Of a stretch of DNA of 64,000 nucleotides, positions 1 to 8,603 are shown in pieces; positions within the stretch are counted from its first letter, which is position 1, and each line of letters starts with the position of its first letter. The translations under genes were made by a program, and so were the position numbers. The stretch is taken from contig OZ244900.1 of assembly GCA_965221595.1 (NCBI GenBank), forward strand, positions 1,860,001 to 1,924,000, in the 5' to 3' direction. The DNA is from JAAXGX01 sp965221595. GTDB taxonomy: Bacteria > Acidobacteriota > Vicinamibacteria > Vicinamibacterales > UBA8438. Below the pieces are notes generated by a model. That model made no database searches. It was not told the DNA's origin and saw only the letters and a list, made by a program, of their open reading frames with translations.

Positions 1-1
1 A

Positions 2-298
2 GCCCAGGACCTCGCGGACGATCTGGCCCGTATTCTCCGCCCGGGCGGCGCGCTGCTGCTCTACCACCGGACCGAGAGCATGTCGGAGTCGCGACGCGTC
101 AAGTACGAGATCGTCGACGAGAGCCGTCTCCGGTGGCGAATCTGCAACGACGCCGTGCCGCGCCCGTCGCGGGTTCTGCAGAATCGCGAAGTCGCGAAGA
201 TGTTTCGTTCGCTGAACATCGCCGAAGCCATCCGGCTGAAGAGTCAGATGCGCGAGGTGCTGTTCCGGAAGTCGTCCGTGGCGGCCAGAGCAGTTTGA
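2..298 (+). CDS. C-terminal part of a methyltransferase-like protein (5' end outside window)
   Basis: The reading frame is open from the left edge to a TGA and gives about 98 residues, so the gene starts upstream of the window. The first residues (LARILRPGGALLLYHR) look like the strand-and-turn following motif III of class I SAM-dependent methyltransferases, where 'LkPGG.l' is typical. The rest is polar and has no motif I, which would lie upstream. An internal ATG at 80 could give a 72-residue product but would split that motif, so I read the frame as the tail of a longer protein. The substrate cannot be inferred. The next gene starts 39 bases downstream on the same strand. Confidence 0.55.
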   Translation, partial: AQDLADDLARILRPGGALLLYHRTESMSESRRVKYEIVDESRLRWRICNDAVPRPSRVLQNREVAKMFRSLNIAEAIRLKSQMREVLFRKSSVAARAV

Positions 299-337
299 CG
301 TGGTCGAGTCTGCCGCGGGCTGGCATGGGTGGGGTTA

Positions 338-1132
338 ATGGCGCGACCCGTCGTAGCCTTGTTGAGCGACTTCGGAACCCGGGATCACTACGTGGGCGCG
401 ATGAAGGGCGTCATCCTCGGCATCTGCCCCGATGCCACGCTGGTCGACATCTCGCACGACATCCCGGCGCATGACGTACTGACCGCGGGCCTCGAGCTGG
501 CCGCGGCCTACCGCTACTTTCCCGCGGGCAGCGTGTTCCTCGTCGTCGTCGATCCCGGTGTAGGCTCCGAGCGCCGGGGCGTCGCCGCTGAGACCGGCGA
601 TTACCGTTTCGTCGCGCCGGACAACGGTGTGCTGACGGCGGTTCTCGACGCAGCGCCGCCGAGGCGCGTCGTGGAGCTGACCGAACGCCGCTACGCCAGG
701 CCGACGGTGAGCCGGACGTTCGAGGGCCGCGACCGTTTCGCGCCCGCGGCGGCCTGGGTGGCCAAGGGCGTGCAGCTCTCGGCGCTCGGCCGGCCGGTGG
801 CCGACTACCGCACGCTCGACCTGCCGGTGCCCGAGCTGGCGGCCGACCGCGTCGTGGGCTGCGTGCTGCGCATCGATCGCTTCGGCAACCTCGTGTCGAA
901 CATCGACCGCAAGACCTTCGATCGGCTGGCGCAGCAGGGGGCCTCCATCCAGATAGAAGTAGGCCCGCACGGCATCGACCGGCTGGTGGAGACCTACACG
1001 GACATCGGCGACGATGAGGTGTGCGCCCTGTTCGGAAGCACGGAGCACCTCGAGTTCGCCGCCAACTCGACCAGCGCGGTGGAACGACTGGGCGTCGAAC
1101 GGGGCGCCGCCGTCGTCGTGCGACAGGAGTAG
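338..1132 (+). CDS. SAM hydroxide adenosyltransferase (DUF62 family)
   Basis: A 264-residue protein of the DUF62 family, relatives of fluorinase and chlorinase that use water or hydroxide to split S-adenosylmethionine into adenosine and methionine. Visible family signatures are SDFG (residues 10-13), DPGVGS (72-77), PDNG (94-97) and a C-terminal FGNLVSNI segment. The length fits the family. A GTG nine bases upstream would add three residues; I chose the ATG because a GGGTGGGG purine run sits just ahead of it. No signal peptide is visible, so it is cytosolic. It opens a same-strand run with the acyl-CoA dehydrogenase and GlpX genes. The physiological role of these enzymes in non-halogenating bacteria is still unclear. 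Confidence 0.85.
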   Translation: MARPVVALLSDFGTRDHYVGAMKGVILGICPDATLVDISHDIPAHDVLTAGLELAAAYRYFPAGSVFLVVVDPGVGSERRGVAAETGDYRFVAPDNGVLTAVLDAAPPRRVVELTERRYARPTVSRTFEGRDRFAPAAAWVAKGVQLSALGRPVADYRTLDLPVPELAADRVVGCVLRIDRFGNLVSNIDRKTFDRLAQQGASIQIEVGPHGIDRLVETYTDIGDDEVCALFGSTEHLEFAANSTSAVERLGVERGAAVVVRQE

Positions 1133-1158
1133 GAAGCGTTGACAGGAAAGCGTTCCGG

Positions 1159-2376
1159 ATGATTGACCTGGAGCTCACGGAAGAGCAGCGCCTCCTGCAG
1201 CAGTCCGTCCGCGAATGGGGCGCCCGCGAGGTTGCCCCCCGCATCCACGACCTCGATCGGCAGCACCGGTTCGATACCGGCATCCTGTCCGGGATGGCAG
1301 CGCTCGGCCTGCTGGGCATCAGCATTCCCACCGAGTACGGCGGCGCGGGCATGGACTACGTCAGCCTCGGGCTGGCCTGCGAGGAGCTCGAGTACGTCGA
1401 CACGTCGCTGCGCGTCATCATGTCGGTGCACGCGGGGCTCAACTCGCTGAGTCTGCTGAGCTGGGGCACCGACCACCAGCGTCGGCAGTATCTCGTCCCG
1501 CAGGCCCGTGGCGAGAAGATCGGCGGCTACGGCCTCACCGAGCCCGGGGCCGGAAGCGACGTGCGGGCCATCCAGTCCGTCGCGGAGAAGCGGGACGGCT
1601 ACTGGGTGCTGACCGGGGAGAAAACCTGGATCTCGCTGGCCGACGTGGCCGATCACTTCATCGTCTTCGCCTGGACCGACCGCGCGAAGAAGCAGCAGCG
1701 TGACGTGTCGGGGATCAGCGCGTTCATCGTCGAGCGGACGTACCGCGGCTTTTCCAGCGGGCCGCTCGAAGAGAAGTGGGGCATTCTGGCCGGGAATACC
1801 GGGTTCTTCAAGCTCGACGAAGTCGAGGTGCCGGCTGCCAACCTGGTGGGCCGCGAGGGCGAGGGTTTCAAGATCGCCATGTTCGCGCTCGACCAGGGGC
1901 GCTACACGGTGGCGGCGGGCGCCACCGGTCTCATCCGGGCGTGCCGCGACGCCAGCGCGAGGTATGCCGGCGAGCGCCGGACCTTCGGCGTCCCGATCGG
2001 GCAGCACCAGCTCGTGAAGGAGATGATCGCGCAAATGGAGTCCGACTACCAGGCGGCGCGCCTACTGTGGCTGCGCAGCGGGTGGCTCAAGAATCGCGGG
2101 CGGCGCGACACCCGCGAGACCGGCTTGGCCAAGTGGTTCGCGACGGTCGCTTCCGAGCGCGCGGCGGGCGATGCCGTCCAGATCCACGGCGCGAACGGCT
2201 ACTCCGACGAGTACCCGGTCGGGCGCTTCTACCGCAACTGCAAGGGTGCCGTCATCTACGAGGGCACCCGCGAAATCCACAAGCTGATGCAGGCCGACTA
2301 CGTGCTGGGGTACCGCACGGACCGGGATGCCAGGTGCACGTTGCCGTCGTACCGCGAGGCGGAGCCGGCGGGGTAG
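1159..2376 (+). CDS. Acyl-CoA dehydrogenase
   Basis: A 405-residue FAD-dependent acyl-CoA dehydrogenase that introduces a trans-2 double bond into an acyl-CoA. The N-terminal helical domain begins MIDLELTEEQRLL. The middle domain shows YGLTEPGAGSD and the WISLA flavin-contact segment. The C-terminal domain has the family's closing motif YEGTREIHKLMQ, with Glu368 in the catalytic-base position. The arrangement also resembles glutaryl-CoA and short-branched-chain dehydrogenases, so the chain specificity is open. The ATG was chosen because it fits the family N-terminus; longer in-frame extensions would overlap the preceding gene. The product is cytosolic, and electrons would pass to an electron-transfer flavoprotein not seen here. 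Confidence 0.85.
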   Translation: MIDLELTEEQRLLQQSVREWGAREVAPRIHDLDRQHRFDTGILSGMAALGLLGISIPTEYGGAGMDYVSLGLACEELEYVDTSLRVIMSVHAGLNSLSLLSWGTDHQRRQYLVPQARGEKIGGYGLTEPGAGSDVRAIQSVAEKRDGYWVLTGEKTWISLADVADHFIVFAWTDRAKKQQRDVSGISAFIVERTYRGFSSGPLEEKWGILAGNTGFFKLDEVEVPAANLVGREGEGFKIAMFALDQGRYTVAAGATGLIRACRDASARYAGERRTFGVPIGQHQLVKEMIAQMESDYQAARLLWLRSGWLKNRGRRDTRETGLAKWFATVASERAAGDAVQIHGANGYSDEYPVGRFYRNCKGAVIYEGTREIHKLMQADYVLGYRTDRDARCTLPSYREAEPAG

Positions 2377-2393
2377 GGCGGCGAGGAAGCACG

Positions 2394-3380
2394 ATGCAGG
2401 CCGAGGACCTGTCACTGGCGTTTCTCGATGTAGTCGAGCAGGCGGCCATCGCCTGCGCCCACACGATGGGGCAGGGCGACCGCCACCGGTCCGACCGGGT
2501 CGCGGTCGAGGCGATGCGCGCGCGGCTCGACAACGTGCCCATCGACGGCCGCGTGGTGATCGGCGAGGGGGAGCGCGACCAGGCGCCGATGCTCTACATC
2601 GGCGAGCGCGTCGGTCGCGGCGCGGCGGGGGAGCAAGGGTTGCCGCCAATCGACATCGCCGTCGATCCCCTGGAGGGGACCAACCTGTGCGCGACAGGCG
2701 CACCGCGCGCCATCGCGGTGCTGGCGGCGTCCGAGCGCGGGGGCCTGCTCCATGCGCCCGACGTCTACATGCAGAAGCTCGTCGTGGGCGCCCAGTCGAA
2801 GCGGTCGGTCGATCTCGACGCGCCGGTCGCGCACAACCTGCAGCAGATTGCGAAGTGCCTGGACCGGGAGGTGTCCGACCTCGTAGTCGTCGTCCTCGAC
2901 CGGGAGCGGCACGCGGATCTGATCCGCGAGATTCGAGCGGCCGGCGCCCGCATCCGGCTCATCGGCGATGGAGACCTTACGGCGGCCATCGGCGCAGCGG
3001 TGGTCGGCAGCGGCATCCACGCCGTCATGGGCAGCGGCGGCGCGCCGGAGGGCGTGCTCGCGGCGGCGGCCATGCGCTGTCTGGGCGGGGAGATCTTCGG
3101 GCGGTTGATTCTCGACACCCCGGAGAAGCAGGCGCGCGCGGGGGCGATGGGCATCGAGGACACCCGGAAGGTGTACACCGCGGCGGAGCTCGCCTCGGGT
3201 CAGCGGATCACGTTCGCCGCAACCGGCGTTACCGAGGGGGCCCTGATGAAGGGCGTACGGTTCTTCGGCGAGGGCTGCCGGACGAGTTCGGTCGTCATGC
3301 AGACTGAGCCGCACCGCGTCCAGTTCATCGACACGATACACGTCAAGGAGCAGGCCGGCCGGCGGGGACTGCGATTCTAG
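2394..3380 (+). CDS. glpX: Class II fructose-1,6-bisphosphatase (GlpX type)
   Basis: A 328-residue metal-dependent phosphatase that converts fructose-1,6-bisphosphate to fructose-6-phosphate in gluconeogenesis; some members also act on sedoheptulose bisphosphate. Conserved GlpX segments are visible: VAVEAMR (37-42 region), IGEGERD (56-62), DPLEGTN (91-97) and the GSGGAPEGVLAAAA stretch. The metal-binding acidic residues of the EGER and DPLEGT motifs are intact. The start follows a GAGGAAGC ribosome-binding site by a few bases. It lies 17 bases after the acyl-CoA dehydrogenase stop, suggesting co-transcription of fatty-acid oxidation and gluconeogenesis functions. Confidence 0.92.
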   Translation: MQAEDLSLAFLDVVEQAAIACAHTMGQGDRHRSDRVAVEAMRARLDNVPIDGRVVIGEGERDQAPMLYIGERVGRGAAGEQGLPPIDIAVDPLEGTNLCATGAPRAIAVLAASERGGLLHAPDVYMQKLVVGAQSKRSVDLDAPVAHNLQQIAKCLDREVSDLVVVVLDRERHADLIREIRAAGARIRLIGDGDLTAAIGAAVVGSGIHAVMGSGGAPEGVLAAAAMRCLGGEIFGRLILDTPEKQARAGAMGIEDTRKVYTAAELASGQRITFAATGVTEGALMKGVRFFGEGCRTSSVVMQTEPHRVQFIDTIHVKEQAGRRGLRF

Positions 3381-3452
3381 CAGCTCGTGGCAGCGTCCCC
3401 GCTGCATTCGACGGGCGCTGCATCCCGCCTGACTGCATTGCTCCTCGGTCGG

Positions 3453-3638
3453 CTATGCCCGGCAGGCTCCCTCGTCGAGCCTGGCGTGCCCGGCCGTAGC
3501 GCGGTCGCGCTTGCGGTGCTTGCGGCGCCGGAAAGGACGCTTCGTCTTGTCCTCGTGTGCGCCGCCCCGCTGCCGCGGCAGCGGGGCGCGCGGGCGCCGT
3601 GGCTTACGGGGCACCCGGGTTACCGCCGCCATCGCCAT
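3453..3638 (-). CDS. Possible small Arg/Lys-rich protein (doubtful)
   Basis: An open frame of 61 residues, beginning MAMAAVTRVPRKPRRPR and containing a strongly basic run around EDKTKRPFRRRKHRKRDR. It lies in the 256-base gap between glpX and the TsaC-type gene and would be read divergently from the latter. I do not recognise it. For it: the gap is unusually long for this gene-dense part and the frame has a sensible start and stop. Against it: Arg-rich shadow frames are expected at 70% GC and no clear ribosome-binding site is visible. A perfect 24-base palindrome lies inside the frame. Confidence 0.2.
   Translation of the reverse strand: MAMAAVTRVPRKPRRPRAPLPRQRGGAHEDKTKRPFRRRKHRKRDRATAGHARLDEGACRA
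3564..3587. repeat. Perfect 24-base palindrome in the glpX-tsaC gap
   Basis: The sequence reads identically on both strands (GCCCCGCTGCCG followed by its exact reverse complement). As RNA it could fold into a stem of about 10 base pairs. There is no T-run on either side, so a classical intrinsic terminator is not supported. It could be a factor-dependent terminator, a processing hairpin, a binding site for a dimeric protein, or chance in GC-rich DNA. Confidence 0.5.
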
Positions 3639-4281
3639 GCCTGATCCTACGCCGATTCGACTGCCGGTCGACCCGCTCGCGCCGGCCGCGGCCGTCGTCG
3701 AGCAGGCCGTGGGCGTGCTTCGGAGCGGCGGCCTGATTGCGTATCCCACCGACACGCTGTACGGACTCGGCGCGGACCCGCGCCGGCCGGAGGCCGTCGC
3801 ACGGCTGTTGCGAACCAAGGGACGCGCAGCGGACAAGGCGGTGCCGCTGGTCGCCGCCGATCTGGAGCAGGTCGAACGGCAGGTCGGCGTGCTCACGCGC
3901 TTGGCCCGCCGGCTCGCGCAGCGGTTCTGGCCCGGCCCGCTCACGTTGGTGATCGAGGCGGCGGCCGCGCTCGACGGCCCACTCCTGGCGCAGGGCGACA
4001 CCGTGGCTGTGCGGGTCCCCGACCTGGCGCTGGCCCGCGCGTTGGCGCGGGGGCTGGACGCGCCGTTGACGGCGACCAGCGCCAACCGGTCCGGCGCGCC
4101 GGCGCCGACGACCGCGGCGGAGACGCTGACAGCGCTCGCGTCGGCGGTGGCGCTCGTCCTCGACGGCGGTCCCACGAGGGCGACCGCGCCTTCCACGATC
4201 GTCGACGCGCGGGGCGAGTCACCAGTGCTGCTCAGGCCCGGCGTGGTCGCCTGGGACCGCGTGCTAGAATCGCTCCGGTGA
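3637..4281 (+). CDS. L-threonylcarbamoyladenylate synthase family (Sua5/YciO/TsaC)
   Basis: A 214-residue protein of the Sua5/YciO/YrdC family. Family members make threonylcarbamoyl-AMP from threonine, bicarbonate and ATP for the t6A modification of ANN-decoding tRNAs. The hallmark segments are present: GGLIAYPTDTLYGLG near the start, the KGR..DKA.PL core, FWPGPLTLV, and SANRSGAPAPTTA near the middle. The ATG gives MPDPTPIRL and matches family length; an upstream in-frame extension to 3511 is Arg-rich and unlikely. The stop overlaps the hflX start by four bases (GTGA), so the two are probably translationally coupled. Confidence 0.85.
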   Translation: MPDPTPIRLPVDPLAPAAAVVEQAVGVLRSGGLIAYPTDTLYGLGADPRRPEAVARLLRTKGRAADKAVPLVAADLEQVERQVGVLTRLARRLAQRFWPGPLTLVIEAAAALDGPLLAQGDTVAVRVPDLALARALARGLDAPLTATSANRSGAPAPTTAAETLTALASAVALVLDGGPTRATAPSTIVDARGESPVLLRPGVVAWDRVLESLR

Positions 4282-5603
4282 CGCGCAGTCAGGCTGCACA
4301 GCGGCACGCCCGCCCCTTGGAACGCGCCGCGGTAGCCGGTCTGGCATTCGGCACGCGTCGCCGCCACACCGTAGAAGCATCCCTCGACGAGTTGACTGGC
4401 CTTGCAGTCTCGGCCGGCGCCGATGTCGTGCTGCGGTCGGTGCAGGAGCGCCCGCGGCCCTCACCGGCTCTGTTCATGGGCCGCGGCAAGGCGCAGACGC
4501 TGGCGGCCGCGTGCGACGAAGCCGGGGTCGAGCTGGTCGTCTTCGACGACGAGCTGACGCCCGTTCAGCTTCGGAACCTGGAGGATGTGCTCGGTCGGCG
4601 CGTACTCGACCGCACCCAGCTCATCCTGGACATCTTCGCATCACGGGCGCGGACCCGGGAAGGCAAGCTGCAGGTCGAGCTGGCCCAGCTTCAGTATCTG
4701 CTGCCGCGCCTGGCGGGGGTGGGCGCCGCCATGTCACGGCTCGGGGCCGGCATCGGCACGCGGGGGCCGGGCGAGACGAAGCTGGAGAGCGATCGGCGGC
4801 GGATTCGCCGGCGCATCGCCCGCCTGACGCGGGATCTCGACGCGGTTCGGCAGCGCCGGGCCCGGTCGCGGGACCGGCGCCGCAAGGACGCGGTGCCGAC
4901 CGTCGCCCTGGTGGGGTACACCAACGCCGGCAAGACGTCGCTGTTCAACCGGCTCACGCGGAACCACGCGGCCGCGTCGAGCGCACTCTTCGCCACACTG
5001 GATCCGCTGGTGCGGCCGATCAGCCTGCCGGATCGGCGCATCGTGCTTCTCGCCGACACCGTCGGCTTCATCGACCGGCTGCCGCATACCGTGGTGGCCG
5101 CTTTCCGAGCCACGCTCGAGGCCGTTGCCGAAGCGGATCTGCTCCTGCACGTGGTCGATGCCGCCCACCCGGCGCGCACCGACCGGGTTGCCGCCGTGCA
5201 GCGCGTGCTCGGCGAGGTCGGGGCCGCGTCGCTGCCGCAGCGGCTCGTCTTCAACAAGTGCGATCGGGTCGACGAGGTCGATCGGCTGCGTTTGCGGCGG
5301 ACGGAAGACGGTGCGGCATGCGTCTCGGCCCGCACCGGCCTCGGCACTGACGCTCTCGTGTCGCTGGTCACCCGCGCGCTGGCGCTGCAGCACAGCCGGG
5401 TGACCCTCCACTTCGATCAGACAGCGCCGGACGATCGGCAACGTCTCGCCGCGCTCTATCGCCACGGACGGGTCCTGCGACAGATCACCGGCAACGGGCA
5501 CGTCTCCGTCGAGGCCGAGGTGCCCCGGCGCCTCATCGCCCAGTGGCGCGCGCAGCTGGACGCCCGGCGCGACACCTCCGGCGCGGAGGCCGAGCGGTCG
5601 TGA
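4278..5603 (+). CDS. hflX: GTPase HflX
   Basis: A 441-residue ribosome-associated GTPase; HflX proteins split or rescue stalled 70S ribosomes under stress. The N-terminal HflX domain has the glycine-rich loop GAGIGTRGPGETKLE (residues 157-170) followed by an Arg-rich helix. The G domain shows G1 GYTNAGKT (213-220), the DTVGFI G3 motif and the NKCD G4 motif. The GTG start overlaps the upstream stop by four bases and has no obvious ribosome-binding site. A TGCTAGAAT element lies just ahead of it, inside the preceding gene. Its own stop overlaps the following lipoprotein start in the same GTGA manner. Confidence 0.93.
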   Translation: MTRSQAAQRHARPLERAAVAGLAFGTRRRHTVEASLDELTGLAVSAGADVVLRSVQERPRPSPALFMGRGKAQTLAAACDEAGVELVVFDDELTPVQLRNLEDVLGRRVLDRTQLILDIFASRARTREGKLQVELAQLQYLLPRLAGVGAAMSRLGAGIGTRGPGETKLESDRRRIRRRIARLTRDLDAVRQRRARSRDRRRKDAVPTVALVGYTNAGKTSLFNRLTRNHAAASSALFATLDPLVRPISLPDRRIVLLADTVGFIDRLPHTVVAAFRATLEAVAEADLLLHVVDAAHPARTDRVAAVQRVLGEVGAASLPQRLVFNKCDRVDEVDRLRLRRTEDGAACVSARTGLGTDALVSLVTRALALQHSRVTLHFDQTAPDDRQRLAALYRHGRVLRQITGNGHVSVEAEVPRRLIAQWRAQLDARRDTSGAEAERS

Positions 5604-6937
5604 AGCGGATTGCGCTCCCGCTGGTCCTGCTGGCGGTCGGCTGCGCGGCGCGGACCCCGGTGGTTACGACGCCGGCGTATCCCGAGTACCTCTTTCCGAC
5701 GGTGCCCGCCGCCTGGGTAGGTTCGGACGACGCGCGGCGTCACGAGGAGGCGTGGACCTTCCTGCAGGCCGGCGAGCTGGCTGGCGCGGAACGCCGTTAT
5801 CTGGCGCTGCTGGCGTCGAGTCCGGCGTTCTACCCGGCGGAGACCGGGCTCGGCTGGCTGAGCCTGGCGCGCGGCGATGCGCGCCAGGCCGTGGAACACT
5901 TCGATCGCGCCGTCACCGCGGCTGCGACCTACGTGCCGGCATGGATTGGGCGTGGCGAGACGATGCTCGTGCTCGGCGACGCGGACGAGGCGCTGCGGTC
6001 GTTCGAGGAGGCGCTGCTCGTGGACGCCAGCCTGGGGCGGATCGAGCGTGTCGTGGGCGAGTTGCGGTTCAAGCTCGTCAGCGAGCAACTTGCGCAGGCT
6101 CGCGACAGCGCGGCGGCTGGACGATTCGACGAGGCGCGGGGGCTGTACGAGCGTGTGATCGCGGCCTCTCCCGACAGCGCGTTCCTGCGCGTCGAGCTCG
6201 GCCGGGTGGAGCTGGGCCGCGGCAATCCGGACCGCGCGCGCGCGCTGGTGCAGGAGGCAATGGCGCTGGATCCGTCCGATCCGGCGGCGTTCATCCTCGA
6301 CGGTGAGCTGTATCTGGCGACCGGGGACCTCGCCGCGGCGGCGGCCTCGTTCGGCCACGCCTACCGCCTCGACCCGAACGAGGACACCGCGCGCCGGCTC
6401 GCGAGCATACGTGACCGGCAGCAGCAGGCGGCTCTGCCGCCGGCCATCCTCGCCATCGCCTCGCAGGCCGAGGTCACCCGCGGGGAGTTGGCGGCGCTGA
6501 TCGGCACGCGGTTCGGCGACCTGCTCCGGTCGGCGGCCCCCGGACGGACGGTGATCATCACCGACACGCGGGATCACTGGGGCCAGGCCTGGATTCTCGA
6601 CGTGGCCCGGGCCGGGGTAATGCGGGTCGACGCGGCCTATCGTTTCGAGCCGGGGCGCAGCGTGCGCCGCGGCGAACTGGCGGGCGTGGTCGACGCTTTG
6701 CTCGACCTGTTCGCCGCCGTCGATCCGCTGGCGGCGGCGAGCTGGGAGGGCCCCCGGCAGGACTTCGGCGACATGCCCCCCGGGCACTTGAGCTACGCGC
6801 CGGCAGCGCGGGCGGTCGCGGCCGGCGTGCTCGAGATCCTCGACGGCAACACCTTTCAGCCCACCCGGCTCGTGGCGGGCGACGAAGCGTTGCGGGCGGT
6901 CGACCGTCTCGCGGCCCTGGCGCGCGAGCTTCGTTGA
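5600..6937 (+). CDS. TPR-repeat lipoprotein with SLH-like C-terminal domain
   Basis: A 445-residue exported protein. The N-terminus MKRIALPLVLLAVGC is a lipoprotein signal with Cys15 as the lipidation site. Residues of about 40-270 form tetratricopeptide-like helical repeats with alternating Ala/Leu/Tyr positions. The C-terminal third has TRGELAALIG, then DTRDHWGQAWILDVARAGVM, then FEPGRSVRRGELA, the pattern of S-layer-homology modules. TPR proteins usually scaffold complexes, and SLH modules usually bind wall or surface glycans. A role at the cell envelope is therefore likely, but the partner is unknown. Its GTG start overlaps the hflX stop by four bases. Confidence 0.75.
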   Translation: MKRIALPLVLLAVGCAARTPVVTTPAYPEYLFPTVPAAWVGSDDARRHEEAWTFLQAGELAGAERRYLALLASSPAFYPAETGLGWLSLARGDARQAVEHFDRAVTAAATYVPAWIGRGETMLVLGDADEALRSFEEALLVDASLGRIERVVGELRFKLVSEQLAQARDSAAAGRFDEARGLYERVIAASPDSAFLRVELGRVELGRGNPDRARALVQEAMALDPSDPAAFILDGELYLATGDLAAAAASFGHAYRLDPNEDTARRLASIRDRQQQAALPPAILAIASQAEVTRGELAALIGTRFGDLLRSAAPGRTVIITDTRDHWGQAWILDVARAGVMRVDAAYRFEPGRSVRRGELAGVVDALLDLFAAVDPLAAASWEGPRQDFGDMPPGHLSYAPAARAVAAGVLEILDGNTFQPTRLVAGDEALRAVDRLAALARELR

Positions 6938-6946
6938 TCGCAGGCC

Positions 6947-7546
6947 ATGGCCATTCTCACGATCGCCAACCAACTGACGCTGGGACGGCTGCTGCTCGTT
7001 CCCGTGCTCGTCCTGCTCGTCATCTACGGCTACAGCGGCTGGGCACTCATCACGTTCGTCGTCGCGGGTGTCACCGACGGGCTCGACGGGCTCATCGCCC
7101 GCCGTTCCGGTCAGCGGACCAGTCTCGGGGCGCTGCTCGATCCGATGGCGGACAAGCTGCTCCTGGTCTCGACCTTCGTCGTCTTGACGATGCCGGGGCT
7201 GGCCCTGACCAACCGGCTGCCCATCTGGCTCACCGTGCTGGTCATCAGTCGCGACGTCATCATCGTGTTGACCGTGGCGGTGGTGAACCTGGCAGTGGAC
7301 CGGTTCACGTTCCGCCCGTCAGTGCTCGGCAAGGTCACTACCTTCGTCTACATCCTCACCGGAAGCATCCTGCTGCTGTTCAACTACCTGGAGCGGTCGT
7401 CCATCCTGGTCGACGCGTTCATCTGGGCGTCGCTCGCAGTGACGCTCGCCTCCGGCTTTCACTACATCGTGCACGCCGCACACGCCGTCAATCGGCGACC
7501 GGCACCGGCGCGCGGCGCAGCTTCGCGCGGAAGTAATCGATCGTAG
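6947..7546 (+). CDS. CDP-alcohol phosphatidyltransferase (PgsA-like)
   Basis: A 199-residue membrane enzyme of phospholipid synthesis. It carries the CDP-alcohol phosphotransferase signature D-x2-D-G-x2-A-R-x8-G-x3-D-x3-D with Asp44, Asp47, Asp65 and Asp69 in place, flanked by five to six hydrophobic segments. Family members transfer a phosphatidyl group from CDP-diacylglycerol; glycerol-3-phosphate is the commonest acceptor (PgsA), but the acceptor cannot be read from sequence. The last 59 bases overlap, tail to tail, the 3' end of the UDP-glucuronate decarboxylase gene on the other strand, so the Arg-rich C-terminus should be treated as variable. Confidence 0.85.
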   Translation: MAILTIANQLTLGRLLLVPVLVLLVIYGYSGWALITFVVAGVTDGLDGLIARRSGQRTSLGALLDPMADKLLLVSTFVVLTMPGLALTNRLPIWLTVLVISRDVIIVLTVAVVNLAVDRFTFRPSVLGKVTTFVYILTGSILLLFNYLERSSILVDAFIWASLAVTLASGFHYIVHAAHAVNRRPAPARGAASRGSNRS

Positions 7547-8447
7547 CAGCGAGGCCTTCGTCGAGCGGCACGCGCGGCTCCCAGCCGAGCACCTCACGCG
7601 CGCGTGCGATGTCGGGCCGGCGCACCTTCGGATCGTCGACGGGCAGCGGCGCGTGCACGATCCTCGACCGCGAGCCGGTCGCCGCGATGATTCGCCGGGC
7701 GAGCTGCACGATGGACAGCTCGCGCGGGTTGCCGAGGTTGACGGGCGCGGTGGTCGACGCGTGCATCAGCCGGATGACGCCGTCGACGAGGTCGCTGACG
7801 TAGCAGAGGCTGCGTGTCTGTCGGCCGTCGCCATACACGGTTACGTTCTCTCCACGCAGTGCCTGGGCAATGAAGTTCGGGACAGCCCGGCCGTCGTCGA
7901 GACGCATGCGGGGGCCGTACGTGTTGAAGATCCGTGCGATGCGGGTGTCGAGACCGTGGTAGCGGTGGTAGGCCGTGGTCATGGCCTCGGCGAAGCGCTT
8001 GGCCTCGTCGTAGACGCCCCGCGGCCCGACGGGGTTGACGTTACCCCAGTACGCTTCGGACTGCGGGTGCTCCAGCGGATCCCCGTATACCTCGGAGGTC
8101 GATGCCAGCACGAACGTGGCCCGCTTGGCGAGGGCGAGCCCCAACGCGTTGTGGGTTCCCAGGGCGCCCACCTTGAGCGTCGGGATCGGGAAGTTCAGGT
8201 AGTCGGCCGGGCTGGCCGGGCTGGCCCAGTGCAGAACGTAGTCGACCGGCTCGTCGAGGCGGATGTGGTTGGTGACGTCCTGCTCGACGAAGCGGAAGGC
8301 GCGGGCCGTCAGGTGGGAGAGGTTCCCGTGGTCGCCCGTCAGCAGGTTGTCGATGCCGATCACCGCGTAGCCGCGCGCGACCAGTGCCTCGCTCAGATGC
8401 GATCCGATGAAGCCGGCAGCGCCGGTGATGACGACGGTTCGCTTCAC
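7488..8447 (-). CDS. UDP-glucuronate decarboxylase (UDP-xylose synthase)
   Basis: A 319-residue extended short-chain dehydrogenase that converts UDP-glucuronate to UDP-xylose and CO2 with bound NAD. The nucleotide fold begins with GAAGFIGSH (residues 9-17). The family-specific HWASPASPADY segment follows. The catalytic Tyr146 and Lys150 sit in YDEAK, and EVYGDPLEHPQ and RIFNTYGPRM match UXS-type enzymes. The GTG start is the natural family N-terminus (MKRTVVITGA). The substrate would come from the UDP-glucose dehydrogenase encoded 6 kb away, so this locus can make UDP-xylose. It faces the secreted peptidase gene across about 150 bases. Confidence 0.88.
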   Translation of the reverse strand: MKRTVVITGAAGFIGSHLSEALVARGYAVIGIDNLLTGDHGNLSHLTARAFRFVEQDVTNHIRLDEPVDYVLHWASPASPADYLNFPIPTLKVGALGTHNALGLALAKRATFVLASTSEVYGDPLEHPQSEAYWGNVNPVGPRGVYDEAKRFAEAMTTAYHRYHGLDTRIARIFNTYGPRMRLDDGRAVPNFIAQALRGENVTVYGDGRQTRSLCYVSDLVDGVIRLMHASTTAPVNLGNPRELSIVQLARRIIAATGSRSRIVHAPLPVDDPKVRRPDIARAREVLGWEPRVPLDEGLAATIDYFRAKLRRAPVPVAD

Positions 8448-8561
8448 GGCGCTCTGTGACGGCGCAAGAGCCGCGCCGCCCGCTACTGGAGGCTGGACGC
8501 GGCATCCGCTGGCCAGCATCCACAGTTTATGCGCTGTCGCCCCGCGTGTCCAAGGGGCGTG

Positions 8562-8570
8562 TGCTATGTT
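8562..8570 (+). promoter_or_regulatory. Candidate extended -10 element
   Basis: TGCTATGTT matches the extended -10 pattern TGn-TAnnnT and lies 33 bases ahead of the M20 peptidase start, leaving room for a leader with a GGAGAGGGG ribosome-binding site. No convincing -35 hexamer is seen at 16-18 bases. Confidence 0.3.
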
Positions 8571-8603
8571 GCGGGGTCGGTCCGGATACCTGGAGAGGGG
8601 CGA

